Of a DNA stretch of 16,526 bases, positions 6,562-14,450 are shown piece after piece; position 1 is the stretch's first letter, and each line of letters starts with the position of its first letter. The translations under genes were made by a program, and so were the position numbers. Origin of the DNA: Pseudomonadaceae bacterium UBA836 (lineage in GTDB: Bacteria; Pseudomonadota; Gammaproteobacteria; Pseudomonadales; Pseudomonadaceae); assembly GCA_002296055.1 (NCBI GenBank), contig DBHE01000134.1, forward strand, positions 1-16,526, read 5' to 3'. The notes beneath the pieces were generated by a model. That model was not told where the DNA came from and searched no databases. It worked only from the letters and a program-made list of their open reading frames with translations.

Positions 6562-7773
6562 TCAGTTCACCAGTTGGTTGAGTTCAAAGATCGGCAGCAG
6601 AATGGCCAGCACAATCACCAGCACCACCGCGCCCATGGTCAGAATCAGCAAAGGCTCGAATACCCCCATCACCATGGCGATACGCGCTTCCAGCTCGCGC
6701 TCCTGGGTTTCGGCGGCGCGCTCCAGCATGCTATCCAGCGTGCCGCTGCTTTCACCGCTTTTGATCAGGCTGAGGGTCATCGCCGGAAAATAGCCGCTGC
6801 GCTCCAGCGCCAACCCTACCCCGGCGCCCTCACGCACGCGCTGAGCGGCAGCAGACACAGCCTCGCGCATCGGCAGATTGGAGATGACACTGGCGCTCAT
6901 ATTCAGCGCGTCCAGCAGTGGCACCCCGCTACCTGCCAGAATGTTCAGGGTGCGGGCAAAACGCGCGGTGTTGAGGCCACGAGTCAGGCGGCCAATCAGC
7001 GGCAGGCGCAGTAGAAAGTCGTGCCAGCGGCGCTGGTAGGCCGGCTTTTTCAGCAGCGTGCGCGCGCCGTAAACCAGCCCCGCCAACACTAGCAATATGA
7101 CAATGCCCCAATCACGCAAGGTGTCGCTCACGGCAATCAGCGAGCGGGTCAACAGCGGCAGCTCCTGGTTCATGCCGTCGAACACCTTCACCACCTCCGG
7201 CACTACGTAGGTCAGTAGCGCCACAGTCACCAAGAGCGCCACACAGGTCAGAATCGCCGGATAGAACATCGCCAGCTGAATTTTCTGACGCATGGCGTTC
7301 TGCGCCTCCACGTTGTCAGCCAGGCGCTCCAGCACCAGGTCCAGACGGCCGGCCTGTTCGCCGGCAGCAATGGTGGTGCGGTAGATCACCGGGAACACAG
7401 AGGGGAACTCACCCAGCGCATGCGCCAGCGGCAAGCCTTCCATCACGCGAGTGCGCACCGCGGTCAGCGCCGAGCGCACACGGGGCGATTCGCTCTGCCT
7501 GGCAACCGTAGCCAGTACTTCTTCGATTGGCAGGCCAGCGCGCGCAAGGGTCGCCATCTGCCGGGTCGCCAGCGCCAGCTCCAGCGGTTTGATGCGCTGC
7601 TGAAAAACCGGCATACGCAGCAGCGCCTGACGCTCGGCCACCTGATTGACCGACATCGGCGTGAGCCCCTGCTCACGCAGACGACTGCGCACCTGACGCG
7701 GCGAGTCACCCTCCTCTACCCCCTTGCGGGTGCGGCCAGCGCCATCCAGTGCAGTGTATTCAAAGGCAGGCAC
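6562..7773 (-). CDS. gspF: Type II secretion inner-membrane protein GspF
   Basis: 403 residues, normal for GspF. It begins with FEYTALDGAGRTRKG (about 4-18) and carries two T2SSF repeats, at about 70-193 and 272-394; each has the family Gly-Glu motif (AAGEQAGRLD at 136-145, SGESSGTLD at 339-347). Three membrane helices are seen at about 169-191, 222-240 and 370-394. GspF is the polytopic platform protein that passes ATPase-driven movement from GspE to the pseudopilus. The start is a GTG at 7773-7771, supported by GGAGG 7 nt upstream that lies inside the end of gspE. Only 2 nt separate it from the gspE stop. Confidence 0.97.
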   Translation of the reverse strand: MPAFEYTALDGAGRTRKGVEEGDSPRQVRSRLREQGLTPMSVNQVAERQALLRMPVFQQRIKPLELALATRQMATLARAGLPIEEVLATVARQSESPRVRSALTAVRTRVMEGLPLAHALGEFPSVFPVIYRTTIAAGEQAGRLDLVLERLADNVEAQNAMRQKIQLAMFYPAILTCVALLVTVALLTYVVPEVVKVFDGMNQELPLLTRSLIAVSDTLRDWGIVILLVLAGLVYGARTLLKKPAYQRRWHDFLLRLPLIGRLTRGLNTARFARTLNILAGSGVPLLDALNMSASVISNLPMREAVSAAAQRVREGAGVGLALERSGYFPAMTLSLIKSGESSGTLDSMLERAAETQERELEARIAMVMGVFEPLLILTMGAVVLVIVLAILLPIFELNQLVN

Positions 7774-7775
7774 CC

Positions 7776-9290
7776 TCAGTCCTCCCGCGTCACGCGCAGC
7801 ACTTCTTCCAGCGTGGTGTCACCAGCCAGCACGCGGCGCAGGCCATCCTGACGAATGCCCATCTGCGCCAGTCGGGCATGGCGCACCATCGCCTGTTCGC
7901 TGGCGCCATCGTGAATCAGGCCGCGCAGGGTGTCGTCAATCTCGACCAACTCGTAGATACCGGTCCGCCCGCGATAACCGGTGCCGTTACAGGCAGCGCA
8001 GCCGGTCGCGCGATACAGCGTTGGCGGCTGCTCGGCAGGGACACCCATCAGCCGGCATTCGCTGGCACTGGCTTCATGCGGTTCGCGGCAATCCGGGCAC
8101 AGGGTGCGCACCAGCCGCTGGGCCAGTACACCGTTCAAGGTCGAGGACAGCAGAAAGGGTTCAATGCCCATGTCACGCAGACGGGTAATGGCGCCCACAG
8201 CGGTATTGGTGTGCAGGGTGGAGAACACCAGGTGGCCGGTCAAACTGGCCTGAATGGCGATCTGCACGGTATCCACGTCACGGATCTCACCGACCATCAC
8301 CACGTCCGGGTCCTGACGCAAAATCGCGCGCAGGCCACGGGCAAAGGTCATGTCGACCTTGTTGTTGATCTGCGTCTGGCCGATGCCGTCGAGGTAATAC
8401 TCGATCGGGTCTTCCACGGTGAGAATGTTGCGGCTGCGATCATTCAGACGCATCAAAGCCGAGTACAAGGTCGTGGTTTTACCGGAGCCGGTAGGGCCGG
8501 TCACCAGCACAATGCCATGCGGCCGACTGATCACCCGCTCCATGGCGTCGTAGTGCTCGGTGCACATGCCCAGCTGACGCAGCTCCAGGCGGCCAGCCTG
8601 CTTGTCGAGCAGACGCAGTACCACCCGCTCGCCGTGGCCGGACGGCAAGGTCGAAACCCGCACGTCCACTGCGCGGCCAACCAGACGCAAGCCGATACGG
8701 CCGTCCTGCGGTAGGCGTTTTTCGGCGATATCCAGCTTCGCCATGACCTTGATCCGCGAGACGATCACCGGCGCCAGCGCGCGCGGCGGCTCCAGCACCT
8801 CACGCAGCACACCGTCGACCCGCAGGCGAATCGACAAGCGGTTTTCAAAGGGTTCGATATGAATATCCGAGGCGTTTTCCTTCACCGCCTCAGACAGCAG
8901 CGCGTTGATCAGACGAATGATCGGTGCTTCGTCCTGGGATTCCAGCAGGTCTTCCGGCTCGGCCAGCGACTGCGCGACCGAGAGCAGGTCAGCGTCATCA
9001 CTCAGCCCCTCAACGAATTGCATGGCGTCGTTCGCTGAGCGCTCGTAGCGATCACGCAGGCGCGCGGCAAAGCTGTCATCGTCCAGCACCACCGGCAGCA
9101 GCGGATGCCCCAAGCGCCGACGCAGTTCCAGCAGGCCCTGCGGATCGCAGTCGGCGCGCACAAAAACTTCCATCTGACCGTCTTCACGCAGGCTGCCGGT
9201 CAGCACACCGACACGGCGCGCGAAACGGTAACCGGTATCGGTGGGTGCGCTGACAGTAGCCGCCGGGGCGCTGATGTCCGACTCGTTCAT
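7776..9290 (-). CDS. gspE: Type II secretion ATPase GspE
   Basis: 504 residues. The N-terminal N1E-like domain binds GspL. The ATPase core has Walker A GPTGSGKT at 265-272, an Asp box [10 protein letters not shown] at 289-298, Walker [10 protein letters not shown] at 330-338 with Glu335, and a His box [10 protein letters not shown] at 353-362. A zinc-binding tetracysteine motif follows (C398, C401, C431, C434), as in classical GspE. It is a hexameric cytoplasmic ATPase of the secretion ATPase superfamily that powers pseudopilus assembly. The ATG lies 2 nt after the gspD stop, with GGAGG in the last codons of gspD. All catalytic motifs are intact. The zinc motif and gene order favour GspE over the type IV pilus ATPase PilB. 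Confidence 0.98.
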   Translation of the reverse strand: MNESDISAPAATVSAPTDTGYRFARRVGVLTGSLREDGQMEVFVRADCDPQGLLELRRRLGHPLLPVVLDDDSFAARLRDRYERSANDAMQFVEGLSDDADLLSVAQSLAEPEDLLESQDEAPIIRLINALLSEAVKENASDIHIEPFENRLSIRLRVDGVLREVLEPPRALAPVIVSRIKVMAKLDIAEKRLPQDGRIGLRLVGRAVDVRVSTLPSGHGERVVLRLLDKQAGRLELRQLGMCTEHYDAMERVISRPHGIVLVTGPTGSGKTTTLYSALMRLNDRSRNILTVEDPIEYYLDGIGQTQINNKVDMTFARGLRAILRQDPDVVMVGEIRDVDTVQIAIQASLTGHLVFSTLHTNTAVGAITRLRDMGIEPFLLSSTLNGVLAQRLVRTLCPDCREPHEASASECRLMGVPAEQPPTLYRATGCAACNGTGYRGRTGIYELVEIDDTLRGLIHDGASEQAMVRHARLAQMGIRQDGLRRVLAGDTTLEEVLRVTRED

Positions 9291-9292
9291 AA

Positions 9293-11341
9293 CTAGCCTC
9301 CGCTCGACGGCGGCGCGCTGATGGTGGTGGGCGGTGTGCCCTGCATGGCGTTTTCAAAGGGCGGCGGCAGAGTCAGCAGGTAGTTCCAATCCGGCAGCAC
9401 CGGCACACCGTCGCCAACGTCCAGGCGTCCGCGGCGGTTTTGCTCAGCCAACTGGCGGTCACGAATATAGCTGTACTTGCTGTGCGTCAGGCTCTGCGCT
9501 ACCGCCGAGTCGCGCACGATAACCGGGCGCAGGAAGATCATCAGGTTGCGCTTTTGCAGAGAAGCGGTGTCATAGCGGAACAAGCGCCCCAGCCCCGGAA
9601 TATCGCCCAGCCCCGGCACCTTGTCGGCGGTTTCGACCATCTGGTCGTCGATCAGACCGCCCAGCACGATCATCTGGTTGTCATCGACCATCACGTGGGT
9701 GGTCAGGCTACGCTTGTTGGTGATGATGTCTGCCGCGCCGCTGGTGCCCGGCGCAATCTGTGAGACTTCCTGCGCGATTTCCAGGCGTACGGCGTCGCCC
9801 TCGTTGATCTGTGGCCGAATCTTCAGCTTGATACCTACATCTTCACGCTGAATGGTATCGAAGGCCTGGCCAGAGTCCTCTACCGAGCGGCCGACGATAA
9901 AGGGCACGTTCTGGCCGACGACAATTTCAGCCTCTTCATTGTCCAGTGTCAGCAGGCTGGGCGTGGACAGAATATTGCTGGCGGTATCACCTTGCAGCGC
10001 ATTGACCAGCAGGGCGATCTGGGTGCTGCCAATACTACCGATGCCCCCCAGGGTGATGCCGCTGCCGAGTGAGGGCGGCGAGCTGATATCGCCTTCCAGG
10101 AAACTGTTTACGCCTGCAGCGAGGTCAACGATACCGTTGCCGTTGCGATTGAAGTTGATGATGCCGACGCCGGCGTCCTCGCTGCCTACACCCCACTGAA
10201 CACCCAGCTCCTTGGCGCGATCGTAGGACACCTCGGCAATCACCGCCTCAACCAGTACCTGGGCACGGCGAATATCCAGCTGACGGATAATGGAAGACAG
10301 CTCGCGCGACAGCTCGGCCGGGCCGTAGATCACCACCGCATTAGTGCTTTCATGGGCCTCGATACGCACCCGGTTCTGCTCTGCCACATTGGTGCCGGCG
10401 CTGCTGGAAGCCACACCGCCACTGTTACCTACCGAGCTGCCACCGTTATTGCGCTCACGCCCTTCGGCGATACCACGCAACACCTCGGCGACCTCCTCGG
10501 CCTTGGCGTAGCGCAGGTAATGCACCTGGGTGTTGCCCTGATTACCGGACACATCCAGCTGACGCACGACGGTGCGTAAACCGGCACGTGCCTCCGGATC
10601 GCCACGCAGAATCACCGAGTTGGTGCGCTCATCGGCAATCAGCTTCGGCCCGCGGGCAAACTCCTCGGCGGGCAGGTTGGCATCCAACCCTTGCACAATG
10701 CGCACGACATCCAGCGCAGAAGCATGCTGCAACGGCAGCACCTCAAAATCTTCCATGGACTCACGATCAATGCGCGAAATCAGCGATTTGATACGACGCA
10801 CATTCGCCGCCGTATCGGCGATCACCAACGAATTAGACTGGGCTGCCGCAGCCAGGTGCCCCCCCTTAGGCACCAGCGGCCGCAGGATACGCACCAGCTG
10901 CCCGGCATCCATGTTGTTTACCGTCAGCACCTCGGTGATGTATTCATCGCCAGGGGTATCGTCGCCCAGGGCGGCCACTTCGTTTTCCTTCGCCTGCACC
11001 TCAGGCACGATACGCACCAGCCCATCGCTGCCACGCACGGCGGCAAAACCCTGAGACTTGAGCACACTGAGGAAGATGTCATACAACTCATCTCGCCGGA
11101 TCGGCTGGCCGGATACCACGTTGACTTCGCCACGAACGCGCGGATCGACAATAAAGTTAATGCCGGTTTCCTGGCTGACGATTTCGATCAGGCCATTGAT
11201 ATCCGCATCTCGCAGATTGAGGACCAGGTCCTCCCCGTCTGCTGTTGCCCCGGCGGTCTGCGCCGCCAGTGGGCCACTAAGCGCCCCCAACCCCAATGCC
11301 AGCGCCAACGCCAGCCGCTGCTTCCGAAACTGCATCGACAT
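9293..11341 (-). CDS. gspD: Type II secretion secretin GspD, outer-membrane channel
   Basis: 682 residues from the chosen ATG. A Sec signal peptide ends near PLAAQ (about residue 28). Then come the N0 domain (about 37-107, [21 protein letters not shown]), the N1-N3 modules (to about 355) and the secretin core (about 360-610), with VPFIVGRSV and the family signature [15 protein letters not shown] near 574-588. A Gly/Ser/Asn-rich loop of about 20 residues interrupts N3 (about 299-318). GspD forms the multimeric outer-membrane gate. There is no lipobox, so it is not a self-piloting lipoprotein secretin like HxcQ. A TTG at 11350 overlaps the gspC stop and would add three residues; the ATG at 11341 seems likelier. 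A second ATG lies two codons further in. Confidence 0.96.
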   Translation of the reverse strand: MSMQFRKQRLALALALGLGALSGPLAAQTAGATADGEDLVLNLRDADINGLIEIVSQETGINFIVDPRVRGEVNVVSGQPIRRDELYDIFLSVLKSQGFAAVRGSDGLVRIVPEVQAKENEVAALGDDTPGDEYITEVLTVNNMDAGQLVRILRPLVPKGGHLAAAAQSNSLVIADTAANVRRIKSLISRIDRESMEDFEVLPLQHASALDVVRIVQGLDANLPAEEFARGPKLIADERTNSVILRGDPEARAGLRTVVRQLDVSGNQGNTQVHYLRYAKAEEVAEVLRGIAEGRERNNGGSSVGNSGGVASSSAGTNVAEQNRVRIEAHESTNAVVIYGPAELSRELSSIIRQLDIRRAQVLVEAVIAEVSYDRAKELGVQWGVGSEDAGVGIINFNRNGNGIVDLAAGVNSFLEGDISSPPSLGSGITLGGIGSIGSTQIALLVNALQGDTASNILSTPSLLTLDNEEAEIVVGQNVPFIVGRSVEDSGQAFDTIQREDVGIKLKIRPQINEGDAVRLEIAQEVSQIAPGTSGAADIITNKRSLTTHVMVDDNQMIVLGGLIDDQMVETADKVPGLGDIPGLGRLFRYDTASLQKRNLMIFLRPVIVRDSAVAQSLTHSKYSYIRDRQLAEQNRRGRLDVGDGVPVLPDWNYLLTLPPPFENAMQGTPPTTISAPPSSGG

Positions 11342-11346
11342 CTGTA

Positions 11347-12207
11347 TCAATCCATCGTAATCGTTATGTTCATCGGCTCACCGTCACGCTCCAGCGAGAG
11401 CGACACCGAGCTGGCATCGGTCAACTCGCGCAGAATGTCGCGGTAATCTTCGATCTGGGATACTGGCGTGCCATCCACGTCGGTGATCACATCCCCACTC
11501 TTCAGGCCCGCCGCCTCGAACTCGCGCACATTGCGCGACGGCGAGACCTCCAGGCCGTACAGCACGCCATCCACCATTACCGGGTTGGCACTGATGACTT
11601 CCATGAAACGTTGCGGATCGTTCAGCCAGGCGTCGCGATCAATGCGCGCGAGGCCGCCGTCCGGTGCCAGGGTCTGGGTATTGTCAGTCGCCGGCAGACC
11701 AGCCGAGCGCGACGGGCGTCGACCGGCGCCAGCGCTTTCATTACGTTTGAGGCGCAGGGTTTCCAGTTGACCATCACGCATCAACATCACCCGATCAGAC
11801 AGCACCTGCTCCAGGCGCACCTGCCCCGGCAGACTGGCGCCCACGCGGTAGAGTTTTTCCGGCTGGCCCTGGGTAACCAGAATGGCGGCGCTGCGCGCAG
11901 GGTCGGCATCGGCGAGCACGCCCTTGAGCGTCCAGCTGAGTTTGGTATCGGGGGCGTTGAGATCCAGCTGCTGCTGATTGGCGCGACCAAGCGGCGACAG
12001 CAGCGCCAGCTCGCGAAAACCGGGATAGGAGGGGGCGTCGGCGCCGGCATTAACCGACAGAGACAGGGAGCTGGCGGGTGGCAACACGCTCTGCGGCGCC
12101 ACAACAGCCCAGACCAGGTGAGCCAGAATCCAGGCACCCAGCAGCACCAACAAGGCGGTGACGGCCGTAACGGCGGATTCCAATGAGGGGCGGGCAACCG
12201 GGCGCAT
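11347..12207 (-). CDS. gspC: Type II secretion protein GspC, inner membrane-to-secretin link
   Basis: 286 residues from the chosen start. A short cytoplasmic end precedes one membrane helix at about 12-36, then a Pro/Ser-rich linker. The HR domain (about 66-153, including WTLKGVLADADPARSAAIL) contacts the N0 domain of GspD. A C-terminal PDZ domain (about 195-283, with GLEVSPSRN, AAGLKSGDVITDVDG) is thought to take part in substrate choice. Having PDZ rather than a coiled coil matches the common GspC type. The longest frame begins at 12237. The ATG at 12207 is preferred because GGAG lies 5 nt upstream and the extra residues (with three Cys) look unlike a GspC N-terminus. This is the first gene of the operon. 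Confidence 0.95.
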   Translation of the reverse strand: MRPVARPSLESAVTAVTALLVLLGAWILAHLVWAVVAPQSVLPPASSLSLSVNAGADAPSYPGFRELALLSPLGRANQQQLDLNAPDTKLSWTLKGVLADADPARSAAILVTQGQPEKLYRVGASLPGQVRLEQVLSDRVMLMRDGQLETLRLKRNESAGAGRRPSRSAGLPATDNTQTLAPDGGLARIDRDAWLNDPQRFMEVISANPVMVDGVLYGLEVSPSRNVREFEAAGLKSGDVITDVDGTPVSQIEDYRDILRELTDASSVSLSLERDGEPMNITITMD

Positions 12208-12231
12208 GCATTCTCCGAGGCAAAGACAACT

Positions 12232-12275
12232 GGCCACATGGGGTGGCCGGGTCAGCAGATGAAAAGATACTGACC
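12232..12275 (-). promoter_or_regulatory. Two dyads in the probable gspC leader
   Basis: GGCCACATGGGGTGGCC at 12232-12248 is a 6-bp stem with a 5-nt loop, ending 24 bp from the gspC start. Next to it, GGTCAG at 12250-12255 pairs with CTGACC at 12270-12275 across 14 nt. Both could fold in the gspC mRNA leader or bind a protein on DNA. Neither is followed by a T-run, so simple termination is unlikely. Confidence 0.4.
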
Positions 12276-12278
12276 TTT

Positions 12279-12300
12279 CTTTGCAAAATTATTGTTATAA
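12279..12300 (-). promoter_or_regulatory. gspC: A+T-rich, -10-like segment upstream of gspC
   Basis: On the - strand this segment reads TTATAACAATAATTTTGC and contains TATAAC and AATAAT, each 5 of 6 to a -10 box. No good -35 hexamer lies 16-18 bp upstream of either. That is what an activator-dependent promoter would look like, but it may also be chance A+T richness. It is listed only as the likeliest promoter area for the T2SS operon. Confidence 0.25.
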
Positions 12301-12433
12301 GCCTGCAACAGGCTGCTCGTCTGCGCTCGATTGTCACGAATTTGCAATCCGGCAGCAACCCCCTGAACAGGTTATTCCAGAGGCTTCGTCTTGCAGTTGC
12401 GACGCTATCGAGTATCGCCTCCCACCCCTATCG

Positions 12434-12485
12434 CCCAAATGGGCTATCTCGACGGCCTGACAGGGTGCACACCACCCATTTGGGT
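12434..12485. promoter_or_regulatory. Pair of CCCAWWTGGG dyads spaced four helical turns apart
   Basis: CCCAAATGGG at 12434-12443 and CCCATTTGGG at 12476-12485 are exact reverse complements and each is itself a CCCA/TGGG dyad. The start-to-start distance is 42 bp, close to four turns of B-DNA, so two bound proteins would sit on the same face. This is typical of an operator pair, but no known regulator is recognised. Confidence 0.45.
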
Positions 12486-12543
12486 GACCTCGGAGTTACA
12501 GCAATAAAAGGGGGGAATAGCTGACCATCCACCCCTACCAAGA

Positions 12544-12560
12544 TGTCTCAATAAGAGACA
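12544..12560. promoter_or_regulatory. TGTCTC-N5-GAGACA dyad upstream of the hydrolase gene
   Basis: TGTCTCAATAAGAGACA is a perfect 6-bp inverted repeat with an A+T-rich 5-bp centre, typical of a dimeric regulator site. It lies about 90 bp before the hydrolase ATG and just upstream of a weak promoter-like pair (TTGCCC at 12569, 17 bp, TTAACT at 12592). No T-run follows, so a terminator is unlikely. Confidence 0.4.
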
Positions 12561-12583
12561 GTAAATACTTGCCCCACCGAGCC

Positions 12584-12604
12584 CTGACCGCTTAACTGAC
12601 CGCT
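12584..12604 (+). repeat. Tandem 9-bp direct repeat, CTGACCGCT twice
   Basis: CTGACCGCT at 12584-12592 is repeated exactly at 12596-12604 after TAA, a 12-bp period. It overlaps the -10 position of a weak predicted promoter for the hydrolase gene. The period differs from the 11 bp of a Pho box and the sequence does not match it, so another regulator or chance duplication is likelier. Confidence 0.45.
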
Positions 12605-12647
12605 GCAAGGCCCTTCAAATAACAACTTGCGACGGAGAACAATAACA

Positions 12648-14108
12648 ATGAATGCATTTCACCGGCCCGCACTGCTCGCTGTGCTCATCAGCAGTCTCAG
12701 CCTCAGCGGTTGCCTGGGCAGCGGCAATGACGACGATGATGAGATAAAGCGCCCCCAACAAACGCGCATCGACCAAAACGTCTTTACCATCGACGAGGCC
12801 ACCCTGCCCTTTGACGCACTGGCGGCCGTAGCGCCTTACAACACAACCAGCCGCTGGAGCGGCGTATTGAACGGCGCCGGCTACCGCATCGAAGTGCCGG
12901 ACAACTGGAATGGCTATCTGGTGATGTGGGCGCACGGCTACCGCGGCACGGGCAACGCCCTGACCGTCGACAACCCGCCGATGCGTCAGTATCTAATCGA
13001 CAATGGCTATGCTTGGGCAGCATCAAGCTACAGCACCAACTACTACGATGTGCGCGCTGGCGTGGAAGATACCAACGCCCTGGCCCTGGCCTTCACCGAG
13101 ATTGCGGCTGACAATGGCCGCACACTGGCGGCGCCGACCAAGTACTACATTACCGGCGCCTCCATGGGCGGCCATGTAACCGCGGCGGCCGTAGAGCGTG
13201 AAACCATCGACACCGCCAACAACGTGGTCGAATATGCCGCGGCAGCGCCATTCTGTGGTGTGGTCGGCGACACCGAGCTATTCAATTATTTTGGCGGTTA
13301 CAACCTGGCGCTGTTTGCCCTGGCCGGCGAGCCCGCCGACAGCTTCCCGATTGCCCCGGCCGATGCCGCCGCCAAAGTGGCCGCTGCCCGCGCAGCACTG
13401 TGGGTAGATTATGACGCCAACCCCAATGCAGACGGTCTGACCGCGGACGGCCTGGGGCTGTATCAGACGCTGAAAAACCTTAGCGGTGGCGAACGGCCGA
13501 TTTACCAGCTGTCCTTCGGCGGGTTTCAAGATCTGTTGCAGAGCTTTGCCGGCTCGGACGGCACGGTCGACGGCATCTTTCTGGAGAGCGTAATTAACAC
13601 CGAGGATCTGACCTACCGCTTCCAGACAGAGCTGGGCCAGCCGCTCACCACTGACGAAATCAACTTCAACGCGGCCATCCTCAAGGCCGACGCCGATGTC
13701 GACAGCGTCAACGCACTGCGCAGCGACGGCTTGCGCTGGGTACCCAAGGTAAACGGCGAGTTTGACGTGCCGGTACTGACTGCACATACCATCGGCGATC
13801 TGTTTGTACCGGTATTGATGGAGCAGGTGTATCGCCAGCGGGCTGAAGACCAGGGCAGTGCAGACAACCTGGTGCAACGTGCGATACGCGCCCCCGGTCA
13901 CTGCGACTTCACCATGACCGAATGGACGCAAACCCTGGCCGACCTGCTGACCTGGGAGCAAACCGGGGTCAAGCCCGGCGGGGATGACTGGCTAACGCCG
14001 GCCACCGTAGCCGACCCTGAGTTTGGCTGTACTTATACCAATAACGTGGGGGAAATCCCCGGCAACGTCGCGCGGTCTAACATGCCGCCCTGCCCTGCTC
14101 CCTTGTAA
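12648..14108 (+). CDS. Lipoprotein alpha/beta hydrolase, candidate T2SS substrate
   Basis: 486 residues from the ATG at 12648, chosen over an upstream TTG at 12627 because GGAGAA lies 8 nt before it and the signal peptide becomes normal. The signal ends in lipobox L19-S20-G21-C22 with Leu at +2, so outer-membrane anchoring is expected. An acidic tether (GNDDDDE) follows. The fold is that of a serine hydrolase: VPDNWNGYLVMWAHGYRG (about 83-100) carries an HG oxyanion-type motif, GASMG at 170-174 gives nucleophile Ser172, and the likely acid and base are Asp384 (HTIGDLFVP) and His418 (PGHCDF). Four further cysteines suggest disulfides and an extracytoplasmic site. The substrate is unknown; esterase, amidase or depolymerase activity are all possible. 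Its position divergent from gspC suggests it may be exported to the cell surface by that system, which is inference. Confidence 0.85.
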   Translation: MNAFHRPALLAVLISSLSLSGCLGSGNDDDDEIKRPQQTRIDQNVFTIDEATLPFDALAAVAPYNTTSRWSGVLNGAGYRIEVPDNWNGYLVMWAHGYRGTGNALTVDNPPMRQYLIDNGYAWAASSYSTNYYDVRAGVEDTNALALAFTEIAADNGRTLAAPTKYYITGASMGGHVTAAAVERETIDTANNVVEYAAAAPFCGVVGDTELFNYFGGYNLALFALAGEPADSFPIAPADAAAKVAAARAALWVDYDANPNADGLTADGLGLYQTLKNLSGGERPIYQLSFGGFQDLLQSFAGSDGTVDGIFLESVINTEDLTYRFQTELGQPLTTDEINFNAAILKADADVDSVNALRSDGLRWVPKVNGEFDVPVLTAHTIGDLFVPVLMEQVYRQRAEDQGSADNLVQRAIRAPGHCDFTMTEWTQTLADLLTWEQTGVKPGGDDWLTPATVADPEFGCTYTNNVGEIPGNVARSNMPPCPAPL

Positions 14109-14123
14109 CAGAACCAAAGCAAA

Positions 14124-14163
14124 AAGCAGGGCTGAGGCAGAAAAAGGTGCCTCAGCCCTGCTT
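14124..14163 (-). terminator. Strong intrinsic terminator overlapping the tatB stop codon
   Basis: AAGCAGGGCTGAGGCA at 14124-14139 is a perfect inverse match to TGCCTCAGCCCTGCTT at 14148-14163 (16 bp) around an 8-nt loop. Read leftward it ends in a T-run, giving a good terminator for tatB whose stem includes the last tatB codons and stop. Read rightward it begins 15 nt after the hydrolase stop but has only two T's after the core stem, so it may serve the convergent gene too, less efficiently. Confidence 0.85.
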
Positions 14164-14436
14164 GCGCTCCTCATCAACAGCATCTGCCGCCAGGCGCCGC
14201 ACGAACTGTTTCACGTTGGTTTTGCCGCGCAGCTCGCGCACGTTGTCGGCCAGTTCCTTGACCTCGTCCTGCGGCAAGGACGCATTCAGCTCCTGCTGTA
14301 CCTCATTCCACATGCCGCGCACCTTGCCGACTGCCCGACCAGCGCTGCGTACCAGCGTGGGCAGACGCTCCGGCCCCAGCACCAGCAAGGCAACCACCGC
14401 CACCAGCAGCCATTCCGTCATGCCATTGCCGAACAT
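14152..14436 (-). CDS. tatB: TatB-family twin-arginine translocase subunit (short paralogue)
   Basis: 94 residues. MFGNGMTEWLLVAVVALLVLGPERLP at the N-terminus is a clear TatB signature: Glu8 in the membrane helix, then the GPERLP hinge, then an amphipathic helix (about 27-45). TatB binds TatC and helps receive folded Tat substrates at the inner membrane. It lacks the long C-terminal tail of housekeeping TatB (about 170 residues in E. coli), so it is a compact form. GAGGTG lies 4 nt before the ATG, and tatA ends 14 nt upstream. No tatC follows; the gene runs into a terminator. Close linkage to phoX suggests a substrate-linked TatAB pair. Confidence 0.9.
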   Translation of the reverse strand: MFGNGMTEWLLVAVVALLVLGPERLPTLVRSAGRAVGKVRGMWNEVQQELNASLPQDEVKELADNVRELRGKTNVKQFVRRLAADAVDEERKQG

Positions 14437-14450
14437 GCTGCACCTCGCCT

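Larger units (their letters stand above)
12208..12647. other. Divergent control region between gspC and the lipoprotein hydrolase
   Basis: This 440-bp gap separates two divergent starts and contains no supported gene; the short frames across it lack credible starts and family features. It is dense in symmetric elements: two leader hairpins near gspC (12232-12275), two CCCAWWTGGG dyads (12434-12443 and 12476-12485), a TGTCTC dyad (12544-12560), and a tandem 9-mer repeat (12584-12604). It should hold both promoters. No strong sigma-70 promoter was found on either strand, which suggests activator-dependent transcription. Confidence 0.6.

Noticed and set aside
7749..8714. 321-aa rightward open frame
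   Set aside because: It lies antisense to gspF/gspE, whose motifs are intact, and is a by-product of high G+C; its composition (many His, Gln, Thr) is typical of an antisense shadow.
9293..11341. HxcQ-type lipoprotein secretin
   Set aside because: The N-terminus is a standard Sec signal ending near PLAAQ with no cysteine at the cleavage site.
10691..11446. 251-aa rightward open frame across gspD/gspC
   Set aside because: Antisense to the well-conserved secretin N domains and signal peptide; no plausible start or domain.
12207..12237. Upstream ATG start for gspC
   Set aside because: It would add ten residues with three cysteines and has no good ribosome-binding site; the ATG at 12207 has GGAG at the right distance.
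12331..12348. Pho-box-like sequence TTGTCAC-GAAT-TTGCAAT in the divergent region
   Set aside because: Only 9 of 14 repeat positions match CTGTCAT-N4-CTGTCAT and it faces away from gspC, too weak to call although phosphate control would make sense here.
13278..13961. 227-aa leftward open frame
   Set aside because: Antisense to the hydrolase gene, which has a clear catalytic triad and signal peptide; no family features.
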